This document shows, piece by piece, positions 17,322 through 26,436 of a stretch of DNA of 64,000 nt. Made by a program: the position numbers and the translations under genes. The stretch covers positions 1 to 64,000 of the forward strand of contig CAMPHF010000006.1 of the NCBI GenBank assembly GCA_946885915.1, read 5' to 3'. The stretch's first letter is position 1. Each line of letters opens with the position of its first letter. This stretch comes from an uncultured Idiomarina sp. Its GTDB lineage: Bacteria > Pseudomonadota > Gammaproteobacteria > Enterobacterales > Alteromonadaceae. The notes under the pieces were generated by a model. It did not search any database. It had not been told where the DNA came from and saw only the letters and a program-made list of their open reading frames with translations.

Positions 17322-18671
17322 TTAGCCGTCAATTACTGGTTGCTGAGCGGCTTGTTGCTGAATCGTTCGCAGTTCATCTACCGCCAGACTGCCTACAGTA
17401 TAAAACGAACCAAAAATTAAAACTATTGGTGCGCGCCCCTGGGATTGCTGCTGGGCCTGTTGCACGGCATTGCGATAAGCCGTTGCCACCGAATCATGTG
17501 CTGAACTCAGCGCGTTGCTCGGCAACGCTGCTTGCAAGTGCGCAGCGGATGCGCCGCGCGGTTGCTGCAAATCAACGCAGAACCACGCCTCGACCGCACC
17601 GCTTAGTTCGGCCAAAGTCGCCTTGATGTCTTTATCATGCAACATCCCAACCACCGCATAAATCGGACGCTCTGGGTAGCGCTGGCGCACAGTTTCGCGC
17701 AGAAACGCCGCGGCATGCGGATTATGCGCCACATCTAATAAGGTATCTGGTTGCCCTGGTAGTAACTGCAAACGCCCCGCTAGACGCGCCTCGCGCAAGC
17801 CTGTTTCGATGTGTGTAGGACTCACATGCAACGGCTTGGCTAACTGCGCCAAATTAGCGATAGCCGCTAACGCTGTTGCCGCATTAGCAAGAGGTAATTG
17901 GGGAACGGGCAGTTGCGTGAGGGTTAAGAGTGGGTGCTGGAACGACCAACTATCGCCCGCCACTTGATAATCATAATCTTCTGTCACTTGCTGCAGTTTC
18001 GCGCCAAGCGCTTGGGCTGTCGCCGCAATGGTCGAGGGAGGTTCAGGTTCACCACTAATAGCGACCCGATGAGCGCGAAAAATACCTGCTTTTTCCTGCG
18101 AGATTGCCGCTTTGGTGTCACCCAGCCAAGCGGTATGGTCAAGGCCTATACTGGTGATGATCGCAATGTCTGCAGCGACGGTGTTGACCGCGTCCAAACG
18201 CCCGCCCAACCCAACTTCCAGAATCAGTACATCGGGCTTACTCAAGGTATCATGGACATATCCATGCTGGGCTAACCACAATGCGGCTAAGGTGCCAAAC
18301 TCGAAATAGGTAAGCGATGTGTCGCCACGAGCCGCTTCAATCGCAGCCAAGGCCGCAACATGGGCAGCATCGTCTAATTCTTGCTGATTAACCCGGACGC
18401 GTTCATTGTAGCGGTACAAGTGCGGCGAAACGTAAACGAAGGTTTGATAGCCAGCCTGCTGCAAAATCACTTCCAGCATACGGACGGTCGAGCCTTTGCC
18501 ATTGGTACCGGCAACGGTAATCACCGGTACTTCAAAATGGCGCAAATGCAAACGCTCAGCCACTTGGTTGACGCGATCTAACCCAAGTTCGATAGTCGTG
18601 GGATGAAGCGCTTCTAAGTAATTCAACCAAGTGCTTAACGCCGCAGTTGGCGACGGCGCTTGCGGTTGCAT
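17322..18671 (-). CDS. folC: Bifunctional folylpolyglutamate / dihydrofolate synthase FolC
   Basis: FolC adds glutamate to dihydropteroate and to reduced folates. The 449-residue protein carries the Mur-ligase P-loop TVAGTNGKGSTVRMLE, the ITSIGLDHTAWLG segment and a C-terminal ligase domain with DVAHNPHAA. E. coli FolC is 422 residues; the extra length is a C-terminal Gln-rich tail and loops. Its ATG is one base from the accD stop, so accD-folC are surely co-transcribed. Confidence 0.96.
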   Translation of the reverse strand: MQPQAPSPTAALSTWLNYLEALHPTTIELGLDRVNQVAERLHLRHFEVPVITVAGTNGKGSTVRMLEVILQQAGYQTFVYVSPHLYRYNERVRVNQQELDDAAHVAALAAIEAARGDTSLTYFEFGTLAALWLAQHGYVHDTLSKPDVLILEVGLGGRLDAVNTVAADIAIITSIGLDHTAWLGDTKAAISQEKAGIFRAHRVAISGEPEPPSTIAATAQALGAKLQQVTEDYDYQVAGDSWSFQHPLLTLTQLPVPQLPLANAATALAAIANLAQLAKPLHVSPTHIETGLREARLAGRLQLLPGQPDTLLDVAHNPHAAAFLRETVRQRYPERPIYAVVGMLHDKDIKATLAELSGAVEAWFCVDLQQPRGASAAHLQAALPSNALSSAHDSVATAYRNAVQQAQQQSQGRAPIVLIFGSFYTVGSLAVDELRTIQQQAAQQPVIDG

Positions 18672-18672
18672 A

Positions 18673-19536
18673 TTAATACTCGTCGACAGCTTCAGGTAGT
18701 TGCTGGAACTTAGCTAACAGACTCGCCACACGATTGCGCATTTGCCGGCGATCAACAATCAAGTCGACCGCCCCATGATCGCGCAAAAATTCTGCACGTT
18801 GGAAGCCATCTGGCAGCGTTTCGCGTACGGTTTGTTCAATCACGCGCGGACCCGCAAAACCAATCAGTGCTTTAGGCTCGGCAATATTGATATCACCGAG
18901 CATCGCCAACGAGGCTGATACGCCGCCCATGGTCGGATCGGTGAGTACTGAAATGTACGGAATGCCTTCCTCACTTAAACGCGCCAGCGCCGCAGAGGTT
19001 TTCGCCATTTGCATGAGCGACAATAATGCCTCTTGCATGCGCGCTCCACCTGAGGCAGCAAAGCAGACCAGCGGAATACGCTTCGCCAAACACACTTCAG
19101 CGGCTAGCACAAAACGAGCGCCAACAACCGACGCCATTGAACCACCCATGAAGTTAAACTCGAACGCACACGCGACGACCGGAATGCCTTTTACTTTGCC
19201 TTCTTGGGCAACCAACGCATCGTTTTCGCCAGTGGCTTTTTGCGCGGCACTAATCCGGTCTTTATATTTTTTCGAATCGCGGAATTTCAACACATCTTTA
19301 GGCTCGAGCTCGGCACCAATTTCTACTCCGCTACCGCTATCGAGGAAGGTTTCCAAGCGCCGCCGGGCGGTTTGCCGCATATGGTGGTCGCATTTTGGAC
19401 AAACTTCTAGGCTGCGCTCTAAATCCGCAGCATAAATAATGGCATCGCAGCTTTCACATTTACTCCAGATACCCTCTGGAATATTGCGACGTTTAGTACT
19501 TTTCGGCTTCGCGAGAATTTTTTCGATCCAGCTCAT
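18673..19536 (-). CDS. accD: Acetyl-CoA carboxylase carboxyltransferase beta subunit AccD
   Basis: AccD forms, with AccA, the carboxyltransferase that makes malonyl-CoA for fatty-acid synthesis. The 287-residue product has the N-terminal four-cysteine zinc ribbon (Cys27, 30, 46, 49) and the crotonase-like core with [20 protein letters not shown] and [15 protein letters not shown]. It is a few residues shorter than E. coli AccD (304) at the C-terminus. The 105 bases between it and truA hold no clear terminator and may contain a promoter. Confidence 0.97.
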   Translation of the reverse strand: MSWIEKILAKPKSTKRRNIPEGIWSKCESCDAIIYAADLERSLEVCPKCDHHMRQTARRRLETFLDSGSGVEIGAELEPKDVLKFRDSKKYKDRISAAQKATGENDALVAQEGKVKGIPVVACAFEFNFMGGSMASVVGARFVLAAEVCLAKRIPLVCFAASGGARMQEALLSLMQMAKTSAALARLSEEGIPYISVLTDPTMGGVSASLAMLGDINIAEPKALIGFAGPRVIEQTVRETLPDGFQRAEFLRDHGAVDLIVDRRQMRNRVASLLAKFQQLPEAVDEY

Positions 19537-19641
19537 ATGATCCCACTACTGACTCGTTGAATAGGCGGCAAAGGTGCGTGACCTGCAATTTGGCTACACA
19601 TTAGAACACAATCTAGATGCTGAGTTTAGCAAAAAGTGGTC

Positions 19642-20430
19642 TTAACTGTCGGCTAACCAGAGCGGACCTGGCGTTACCTTGGGTAACTGATATTCGTCCG
19701 GATAATCTACCGCCACTAAATATAGACCATGGGGTTTGGCGGTTGCGGCGGCAAGGGTGCGATCTTTGCCTGCCAATAATTCGCCTAACCACTCGGCTGC
19801 TTGTTCACCCCGACCAATCACTAACAGGCTACCAACAATGTTGCGGACCATGTGGTGCAAAAACGCGTTGGCCGCAATATCAACCACAATAAAATCACCC
19901 CGCCGGCTAATATCGAGTTGGGTGATACAACGATAAGGAGAATGGGATTGACATTGTGCCGCGCGAAATGCACTAAAATCATGCTCGCCCAACAGCGCGG
20001 GAGCTGCCGCTTGCATCAATTCAACCGCCAATGGCTGATGATAATGACTCACCCCATGGCTATGAATACCGGGACGGGTGGGCGTATTGGCAATGATGTA
20101 GCGATAACGACGCCCAGTCGCACTGAAGCGGGCATTAAAACTGTCAGGCACCGGTTGTGCCCAGCGCACGGCGATGTCAGGCGGTAAGTTGGAGTTAACC
20201 CCGAGCGTCCATGCCACCATTGGCCGTGGCTGATCGGTGTCGAAGTGCACAACTTGAGCAGTGGCATGCACCCCGGCATCAGTGCGTCCGGCACAGGTGA
20301 GTTCAATCGGTTGATTGGCGACTTTAGTAAGCGCGCGTTCCAACTCTCCTTGTACACTTTTCACTTCGCGCTGGCGTTGCCAGCCATAATAGCGCTGGCC
20401 ATCATATTCGACGCCTACTGCGATGCGCAT
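19642..20430 (-). CDS. truA: tRNA pseudouridine(38-40) synthase TruA
   Basis: TruA makes pseudouridine at positions 38-40 of tRNA anticodon arms. The 262-residue product matches the family length; the catalytic aspartate is Asp51 in [18 protein letters not shown], and [13 protein letters not shown] and [11 protein letters not shown] are the other conserved blocks. It starts 14 bases after fimV, on the same strand. Confidence 0.97.
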   Translation of the reverse strand: MRIAVGVEYDGQRYYGWQRQREVKSVQGELERALTKVANQPIELTCAGRTDAGVHATAQVVHFDTDQPRPMVAWTLGVNSNLPPDIAVRWAQPVPDSFNARFSATGRRYRYIIANTPTRPGIHSHGVSHYHQPLAVELMQAAAPALLGEHDFSAFRAAQCQSHSPYRCITQLDISRRGDFIVVDIAANAFLHHMVRNIVGSLLVIGRGEQAAEWLGELLAGKDRTLAAATAKPHGLYLVAVDYPDEYQLPKVTPGPLWLADS

Positions 20431-20444
20431 ACTAAGTTCCTCAA

Positions 20445-22652
20445 TTAACTATCTAAACGCGCTTGTAACGCCTGTACTTCAGTGATGATTTGCTCGTCAT
20501 CCGTTCCTTGCAAGATTTGTTCAAGAATCACCCGCGCCTCATCAAAGTCATCCATCTCGATATAAGCACGTGCTAAGTCTAACTGGGCTGCCGGCGAATT
20601 CTCATCGAGTCCCCCTTCAGCTTCATCATCTTGTTCTGGCTCACCTAACACATCAGCGACTGCATCCGTGGAATAGGGATCATCACCTTCTTCTTCCCCT
20701 TGCGCGTCATCGATGAGGTCATCAATATCGACATAATCGATCGGCGCATTGTCGGCTTTGGCTTCATTATCCGCTTCGTTATCCGCTTCGTTATCCGCTG
20801 CGCCATTCAACCGTTCGAATTCGTCATCATTGAGTAACGACTCAGTGTCAGCGGTGGCATCTTCCTCGAACGCAATCACTTCATCAGCTTCGTCAAGCAA
20901 GCTGTCTAAGTCGACGTTGCCATCGAAATGAACCTGCTCATCATCGGCAATGTCGAGCTCGGCGAACACATCATCTAGACTTAGTTCAGCGTCACTGGCG
21001 GTTGAACTGGCTGCTTCTGCGCTATCATCGGGCACTAACGACTCATCGGCTTCGCTAATCAACAATGACGCTCGATCTTTACTTTGGTCAGTTGACGTAG
21101 CTTGTTGCTCATCATCGTCAGCGGTCTGAGTGTCGTCATTCGAGGTAGTGTCTTCAACCTCAAGCTCAGCGGTGGCGGCTAATTCGTCATCAGCACCCTC
21201 GTCGCTTACGGCGTCGGCGCTTTGGTCGGCATTCTGGTCGGCATTCTCTTCCGTAATCTCTTCGGTAATCTCAGTAGCTGCTTCAGCGCCTACGTCGGTA
21301 GTTTCCGTCTCTGCGGCGGTCGTTTCCTGAGACCAGTCCTCGTCAATCAGATCGTCGTCATCATCGAGATTAATAGCCAAATCGTCATCATCACCACTGA
21401 GCAGTCGATCAAGCTCTTCCTGGGAGATATTTTCATCTTCAGCTTGCCCATCTTCCTGTGAGATCTCGTCTGTGGCGTCGTCTTGCGTATCCTCCGGTTG
21501 GTCGTCGGATAAATCAATCGGGGCTAGTTCATCATCATCTAACTGTGCCTGAGCTTTCGGCTTGCTATCTTCCGCTTGTAGCTCTTCTTCAAGCGCGTTC
21601 AGATCATCGCCTTCATCGTCCAGATTAAACGCATCTGGATTATCGAAATCATCTTCTAAATCCAACAAATCAGGGCCATCTTCATCAAGTGGATCAGCCA
21701 TCAATTCAGCGTCGAGCCGCTTACTGGCTTCTTCTTCCGATAACTCTCTTAACTTACTCGAATCCGGCTCTGAATCTGATTTTGGCGCCCGCTTGCGGAC
21801 AAATACCGCATATAGCGCAGCAAGAATAGCCAGCGCCGGCAATATCGACACTAAGGCTAAATAGAGTGGGTTTGATAACCAAGCTAGCCAATCAGTTGCC
21901 GCGCTGTCTTGTTCTACTTGCGCCGCCATGATCGATTGGTTTTGCGCAAGAATCGTCTCCAGTTGTACTTGCAACTCACCATCAGCCGATAATTGAGTTT
22001 GCAACTCGGCAACACGCTCACCAAGTTCGGCTAAGCGCTCACGCAGTGCTTGATTTTCCGCCGCAAAACTCTCAAGCGCGCGCATTGATTCGCCCACTTG
22101 CTCACGGAGCGCCGCAAATTCCTCGCGTTGTTCGCTACGCACATCTGCCACTGCGGCCGCGGCTCGGTCACGGGCTTCGGTTAAAATCTGGGTTTGCTGT
22201 GCCTGAGCTTGTTGAATCTGCTCGGCTTCTTCGCGCAACTGCTGTTGTTTTTCGACCAGCTCATTATCCAGCGCCTGCTGGCGCCGAGCTGCCTCAGGAT
22301 TCACCATCTGCATTTCTTGCAAACTTGGAATGCGCAAATAAAACCCATCTAACATGCGGTTCATATTGCCATTCACAAAGGCTTGCGGATTGGCTTCTAC
22401 TATCGCCGTCATCATTTGCTCAACGGAGATACTAGAATGGGGTCGATAGCGGGTCGCGATGCTCCACAAAGTGTCGGCCGACGTGATGGGGCCATAGCGT
22501 TCTTGGCCTACTCGAACATCCGTCAACTCTGACCCTTTGGGGCCCTTTATAATGACACCATCCGTTTGTGCAGCCGTGTTCTGTGCCACTGCCGACCAAC
22601 TCAACATAGCGATGGTCGCTACCAGCAATGGTTGCCAAGGTCCTTTAATCAT
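20445..22652 (-). CDS. fimV: FimV/HubP-type polar peptidoglycan-binding protein
   Basis: The 735-residue protein has a signal peptide, a LysM-type periplasmic domain (about residues 50-115), a Gln/Glu-rich coiled coil (120-235), one transmembrane helix (about 255-285), a long very acidic cytoplasmic region (290-685), and a C-terminal TPR-like FimV motif ([20 protein letters not shown]). FimV/HubP proteins mark the cell pole and recruit type IVa pili, chemotaxis or chromosome-origin machinery. The acidic region contains short DNA repeats (see 20765-20800). It sits between asd and truA, the usual place of fimV in gammaproteobacteria. It is not part of the type IVb pilus operon. Confidence 0.93.
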   Translation of the reverse strand: MIKGPWQPLLVATIAMLSWSAVAQNTAAQTDGVIIKGPKGSELTDVRVGQERYGPITSADTLWSIATRYRPHSSISVEQMMTAIVEANPQAFVNGNMNRMLDGFYLRIPSLQEMQMVNPEAARRQQALDNELVEKQQQLREEAEQIQQAQAQQTQILTEARDRAAAAVADVRSEQREEFAALREQVGESMRALESFAAENQALRERLAELGERVAELQTQLSADGELQVQLETILAQNQSIMAAQVEQDSAATDWLAWLSNPLYLALVSILPALAILAALYAVFVRKRAPKSDSEPDSSKLRELSEEEASKRLDAELMADPLDEDGPDLLDLEDDFDNPDAFNLDDEGDDLNALEEELQAEDSKPKAQAQLDDDELAPIDLSDDQPEDTQDDATDEISQEDGQAEDENISQEELDRLLSGDDDDLAINLDDDDDLIDEDWSQETTAAETETTDVGAEAATEITEEITEENADQNADQSADAVSDEGADDELAATAELEVEDTTSNDDTQTADDDEQQATSTDQSKDRASLLISEADESLVPDDSAEAASSTASDAELSLDDVFAELDIADDEQVHFDGNVDLDSLLDEADEVIAFEEDATADTESLLNDDEFERLNGAADNEADNEADNEAKADNAPIDYVDIDDLIDDAQGEEEGDDPYSTDAVADVLGEPEQDDEAEGGLDENSPAAQLDLARAYIEMDDFDEARVILEQILQGTDDEQIITEVQALQARLDS
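20765..20800 (-). repeat. 12-base tandem repeat (3 units) inside fimV
   Basis: Three consecutive 12-base units (CATTATCCGCTT, then CGTTATCCGCTT and CGTTATCCGCTG) encode repeated Asp-Asn-Glu-Ala in the acidic region. In-frame tandem units of this kind expand and contract by slippage without breaking the reading frame. Confidence 0.85.
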
Positions 22653-22717
22653 GTCGCGCCTGTTTGATTGTTATGCTTATCCATATCCAGCTATAACGGC
22701 TGCTCGAGGTAAAAACT

Positions 22718-23734
22718 TTATAGATAGTCGCGGATCAAATGTTCCGCAATTTGAATACTATTCGTGGCCGCACCCTTGCGAACGTTATCACCCACTACCC
22801 ACAGATTCAGGCCGTTGGGGTGTGAAATGTCGTTCCGCACTCGGCCCACAAACACTTCATCATGGCCGGCGGCCTGCCCTACTTGAGTTGGAAAATCTTC
22901 TCGCGACTCGGTTAAGACTATTCCCGGTGCAGCACGCAATAACTCACAAGCATGAGCTGCAGTGATCGGTTGTTGGGTTTCAATATGCACCGCTTCAGCA
23001 TGTCCGAAAAAGACCGGTACGCGCACAGCGGTGGCGTTAACCCGAATATTTTGGTCACCCATGATTTTCTGAGTTTCCCAGACCATTTTCATTTCTTCTT
23101 TGGTGTAGTCATTGTCCATGAATACATCAATCTGCGGGATACAATTGAAGGCGATTTGGCGACTAAACTGCTCTACTTCCACCGGGCGGCCATTCAATAG
23201 CGCTGCGGTTTGCTTCGCCAATTCTTCCATCGCTTCCTTACCCGCGCCGGACACTGACTGATAAGTCGCGACGTTAATTCTATCAATACCCACCGCATCA
23301 TGGATTGGTTTTAACGCCACCAACATTTGAATCGTTGAGCAGTTTGGGTTAGCAATAATATTCCGATTTCGGAACGACTCTAACGCGTGTGCATTGACTT
23401 CCGGCACCACTAGTGGAATTTCCGGATCGTAACGAAACTCAGAGGTGTTATCGATAACCACACAACCAGCATCAGCAGCGCGCGGCGCATAAAGTTTGGA
23501 AATAGCACCACCGGCAGAAAAGAAACCGAGTTCAACTTGGCTCCAATCAAAACTTTCGGCATCAAGTACCGTTAGCTTTTCCCCTTTAAACTCAACGGTT
23601 GCCCCCGCTGAACGGCTACTGGCTAATGGGAATAACTTAGCTACGGGAAAATCACGCTGCGCTAAAATGTCCATCATGTGCTGGCCAACCAATCCAGTTG
23701 CACCTAACACCGCTACGTTGAATGCCCGTGCCAT
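22718..23734 (-). CDS. asd: Aspartate-semialdehyde dehydrogenase Asd
   Basis: Asd reduces aspartyl-4-phosphate to aspartate semialdehyde for lysine/diaminopimelate, threonine and methionine. The 338-residue product has the NADP-binding start VAVLGATGLVGQHMMDIL, the catalytic cysteine in IANPNCSTIQM, and substrate-binding FNCIPQIDVF and GHAEAVH. ATG 23734 gives the family start; an upstream in-frame codon would overlap pdxB. It stands where E. coli has usg, an Asd-like gene that has lost the active cysteine. It starts two bases after pdxB ends, so the two are co-transcribed. Confidence 0.95.
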   Translation of the reverse strand: MARAFNVAVLGATGLVGQHMMDILAQRDFPVAKLFPLASSRSAGATVEFKGEKLTVLDAESFDWSQVELGFFSAGGAISKLYAPRAADAGCVVIDNTSEFRYDPEIPLVVPEVNAHALESFRNRNIIANPNCSTIQMLVALKPIHDAVGIDRINVATYQSVSGAGKEAMEELAKQTAALLNGRPVEVEQFSRQIAFNCIPQIDVFMDNDYTKEEMKMVWETQKIMGDQNIRVNATAVRVPVFFGHAEAVHIETQQPITAAHACELLRAAPGIVLTESREDFPTQVGQAAGHDEVFVGRVRNDISHPNGLNLWVVGDNVRKGAATNSIQIAEHLIRDYL

Positions 23735-23736
23735 AA

Positions 23737-24960
23737 TTACTCCTCTGCTAATATCGTAAAATCTAATTGTTGTAGGCGTGCGCGCCACTCAGGTTGGGCG
23801 GCTAACCATGCGCCAGTACACCCCATTACCGACTGCTGCCGGCGTGCTGGATATTCTTTGCGCAGTCGATCAAAGCCCCCGCTATCAAGGCCTTGCTGGC
23901 GAAACCTCGCATCATCTTCACGTACATCATAAATCGCCCGCAGATGAGTTGCTAGTGTTTGCAAAGTCGGTGCTTCAGATAGCGTCCAAACTGTCGTTAA
24001 TTCGGCGCTTAAATCACCGTCTAACTGCGCTGGCGGAAGCAGTTCAAAATGACGACAAAACGCCTCAAATACACGCTTTGCGCCACCAATCTTGCCCTCT
24101 AAGCTATGGCCGGCAATGTGCGCAGTTGCCAGCTGGCAGTGAGCTACTAATTCGGCCTCCACTTGCGGTTCGAACTCCCACACATCAAGCACCACCGAGC
24201 GTGGCTGGCGTTGCAATGCGGTCAGTAACGCCTGCTGCTCAATCACCGGGCCACGACTAGCATTTAACAATAGTGTGTTCGGCGCCAGTTGCGCCAGCGC
24301 TGCCGCATCGAACAAATGGTAGGTTGGCTGCTCGCCAGCGCGCGTTAGTGGCACATGCAAGCTAATCACATCGGCCTGCAGTACTCGCTGCCAATCCGCA
24401 TGCACCTCCAGCCTGGCACAGGTGCGCTTCGCTTCGAGCCTGGTTTGCTGCAGCAAGGGCGGGTCATAGTAGTGAACTGCAAACCCTAACCCAGCAAGGC
24501 GTCGCCCCGCCGCTTGCCCCGTGTGTCCCGCCCCCACAATAGCAGCACTAGGGGCTTGACCATTCACCTTAGTTAGCGGTAAAGACTGGTCAGGCGCTTG
24601 ACGCAGCAAGCACTCGACGGTGGCATTCAAAATATACTGTCCCACGGCTTCAGCGTTCGCACCCGCCGCCGCACACCAGGCAATTCCGCGTTGCTCCAGC
24701 GCCTGCTGATCTAAGTGATCAGTGCCAATCGTGGCCGTTGCTAGCCAGCGCAAGTCTGGGGCCGCATCGAGTAGGTCGGCAGTGACTTTGGTAACTGAGC
24801 GCACAAACAACGCCTGACAGTCTTGTAACGAGGCGGCGCTCGGACTGCGCTCCGCATACTCGACAACCGAACAACCAAGCGCACGTAACCACTGCGCTAA
24901 GCGCGGAATATTGGCATCAACGACACAGTGTAGTGTTTGCGTTAGGGTTGTGGCGAGCAT
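23737..24960 (-). CDS. pdxB: 4-phosphoerythronate dehydrogenase PdxB
   Basis: PdxB oxidises 4-phosphoerythronate in the DXP-dependent pyridoxal phosphate pathway. The roughly 407-residue product is a D-2-hydroxyacid dehydrogenase: an N-terminal substrate domain (TLHCVVDANIPRLAQWLRAL), a GAGHTGQAAGRRLAGLGF NAD fold, the signature LNASRGPVIEQQALL, the catalytic His in TAHIAGHSLEGKIGGAKRV, and the PdxB-specific C-terminal dimerisation domain. ATG 24960 is chosen; TTG 24975 and GTG 24972 are also in frame and no start has a strong ribosome site. A terminator belonging to fabB lies just upstream, so pdxB-asd needs its own promoter. Confidence 0.93.
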   Translation of the reverse strand: MLATTLTQTLHCVVDANIPRLAQWLRALGCSVVEYAERSPSAASLQDCQALFVRSVTKVTADLLDAAPDLRWLATATIGTDHLDQQALEQRGIAWCAAAGANAEAVGQYILNATVECLLRQAPDQSLPLTKVNGQAPSAAIVGAGHTGQAAGRRLAGLGFAVHYYDPPLLQQTRLEAKRTCARLEVHADWQRVLQADVISLHVPLTRAGEQPTYHLFDAAALAQLAPNTLLLNASRGPVIEQQALLTALQRQPRSVVLDVWEFEPQVEAELVAHCQLATAHIAGHSLEGKIGGAKRVFEAFCRHFELLPPAQLDGDLSAELTTVWTLSEAPTLQTLATHLRAIYDVREDDARFRQQGLDSGGFDRLRKEYPARRQQSVMGCTGAWLAAQPEWRARLQQLDFTILAEE

Positions 24961-24996
24961 CGGTATAAGCACCAAGATTTGGGCATGATAGAATGC

Positions 24997-25036
24997 AAAA
25001 AGCGTAACAGATTTTGGCCTATCTGTTACGCTTTTT
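24997..25036. terminator. Intrinsic terminator after fabB
   Basis: AAAAAGCGTAACAGAT paired with ATCTGTTACGCTTTTT (16 base pairs, 8-base loop). It lies 33 bases after the fabB stop on the minus strand; the T-run follows in that direction. Confidence 0.92.
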
Positions 25037-25069
25037 CAGCAAATTAACACAAGTATTAACGGGCAGTGG

Positions 25070-26284
25070 TTAACCTTGGTAACGCCGCATCACTAAGGTC
25101 GCGTTGGTGCCACCAAAGCCAAAGCTATTCGACATTACCGTCGTCAATTCAGCGCTGGTCGGCTCCCGCACAATTTTCATTCCCGCGCCGGCATCATCGA
25201 GGGTATCGATGTTAATAGAAGGCGCGACAAAATTATGTTGCAACATTAACAGCGAGAAAATTGCCTCATGAACCCCAGCGGCGCCCAAGGCATGCCCAGT
25301 CATCGCTTTGGTTGCACTAATATAAGGTGTGTTATCGCCAAATACCGCGCGCACCGCCTCTAACTCTTTCACATCGCCAACCGGCGTACTGGTCCCGTGG
25401 GTATTCAAATAGTCAATCGGTGTATCTACCGTTGCCATTGCCATTTGCATACAACGTATTGCACCCTCACCAGATGGGGCGACCATGTCATAACCGTCAG
25501 AAGTTGCGCCATAGCCAACAATTTCACCATAGATTTTTGCACCACGCGCGAGCGCAGTTTCAAGCTCTTCGATGACCAAAATGCCGCCACCACCTGCTGG
25601 CACGAAACCATCGCGGTCCGCATCATAGGTACGTGAGGCTTTGCTTGGCTGGTCGTTGTACTTAGTACTCAAGGCCCCCATCGCATCGAATTCCATGCCC
25701 AGGGTCCAATGTAATTCCTCACCACCACCGGCAAACACGCGGTCTTGCTTACCGAATTGAATCAGTTCTAATGCATGTCCAATACAATGTGCCGAGGTTG
25801 CACAAGCTGAACTAATCGAATAATTCACCCCTTTAATCTCGAACGGGGTCGCTAAGCACGCTGAAGTCGTCGATGCCATACAGCGCGGCACCATATAAGG
25901 TCCCACGCGCTTCACGCCTTTCTCGCGCAGAATATCAGCGGCAGCCACTTGGTGCTCGCCTGATGCGCCGCCAGAACCGACCACTAAGCCAGTACGCGGA
26001 TTAGACACTTGTTCATGACTCAAACCTGCATCGGAAACGGCTTGTTCCATTGCCATATAAGCGTAAGCGGCGGCATTACCCATAAAGCGATAGGCTTTAC
26101 GGTCAATATGATCCTGTGGGTTGGTTTTTACATTACCCCATACATTGCAGCGCAATCCGCGTTCTGCAAACTCTTCAGAAAATGTAATACCCGAACGCCC
26201 ATGCTTCAGCGACTCAAGCACTTCTTGCTGATTTAAACCGATGCTGGACACGATGCCCATGCCGGTGATCACTGCTCTTCTCAT
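25070..26284 (-). CDS. fabB: 3-oxoacyl-ACP synthase I FabB
   Basis: FabB elongates acyl-ACP and is the condensing enzyme needed for unsaturated fatty acids. The 404-residue product matches E. coli FabB (406). The Cys-His-His triad is visible: Cys in [15 protein letters not shown], His in [15 protein letters not shown], and His in [17 protein letters not shown]. The C-terminal [14 protein letters not shown] is conserved. It diverges from mnmC across a 152-base gap that contains a FadR-like sequence. Confidence 0.97.
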   Translation of the reverse strand: MRRAVITGMGIVSSIGLNQQEVLESLKHGRSGITFSEEFAERGLRCNVWGNVKTNPQDHIDRKAYRFMGNAAAYAYMAMEQAVSDAGLSHEQVSNPRTGLVVGSGGASGEHQVAAADILREKGVKRVGPYMVPRCMASTTSACLATPFEIKGVNYSISSACATSAHCIGHALELIQFGKQDRVFAGGGEELHWTLGMEFDAMGALSTKYNDQPSKASRTYDADRDGFVPAGGGGILVIEELETALARGAKIYGEIVGYGATSDGYDMVAPSGEGAIRCMQMAMATVDTPIDYLNTHGTSTPVGDVKELEAVRAVFGDNTPYISATKAMTGHALGAAGVHEAIFSLLMLQHNFVAPSINIDTLDDAGAGMKIVREPTSAELTTVMSNSFGFGGTNATLVMRRYQG

Positions 26285-26335
26285 TCAAAATTCCTATCTG
26301 ATTTCGGCAGATGTATGGTAGCTGAATTGTGTCAA

Positions 26336-26353
26336 AAAGTGGTCTGCTTTGCT
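26336..26353. promoter_or_regulatory. Possible FadR site between fabB and mnmC
   Basis: The core TGGTCTG with a following TTG partly fits the E. coli FadR consensus (TGGTCYGACNTGT), and it lies next to a TTGACA on the fabB strand (26330-26335 read as minus). In E. coli FadR activates fabB from a site near -40. No good -10 is found at 17 bases from that TTGACA, so both site and promoter are weak. Confidence 0.25.
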
Positions 26354-26436
26354 ATCATATTTGCTATTATCACCACCAAGTTAAATGTTATAGCGCCGTC
26401 TAATTCGCGCCTGACTCATCTGGTTGCAACTTTATC

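Noticed and set aside
18887..19435. A 182-residue open frame antisense to accD
   Set aside because: It lies wholly within the well-conserved accD gene, has no ribosome-binding site and no recognisable motif; it is a by-product of accD codon use.
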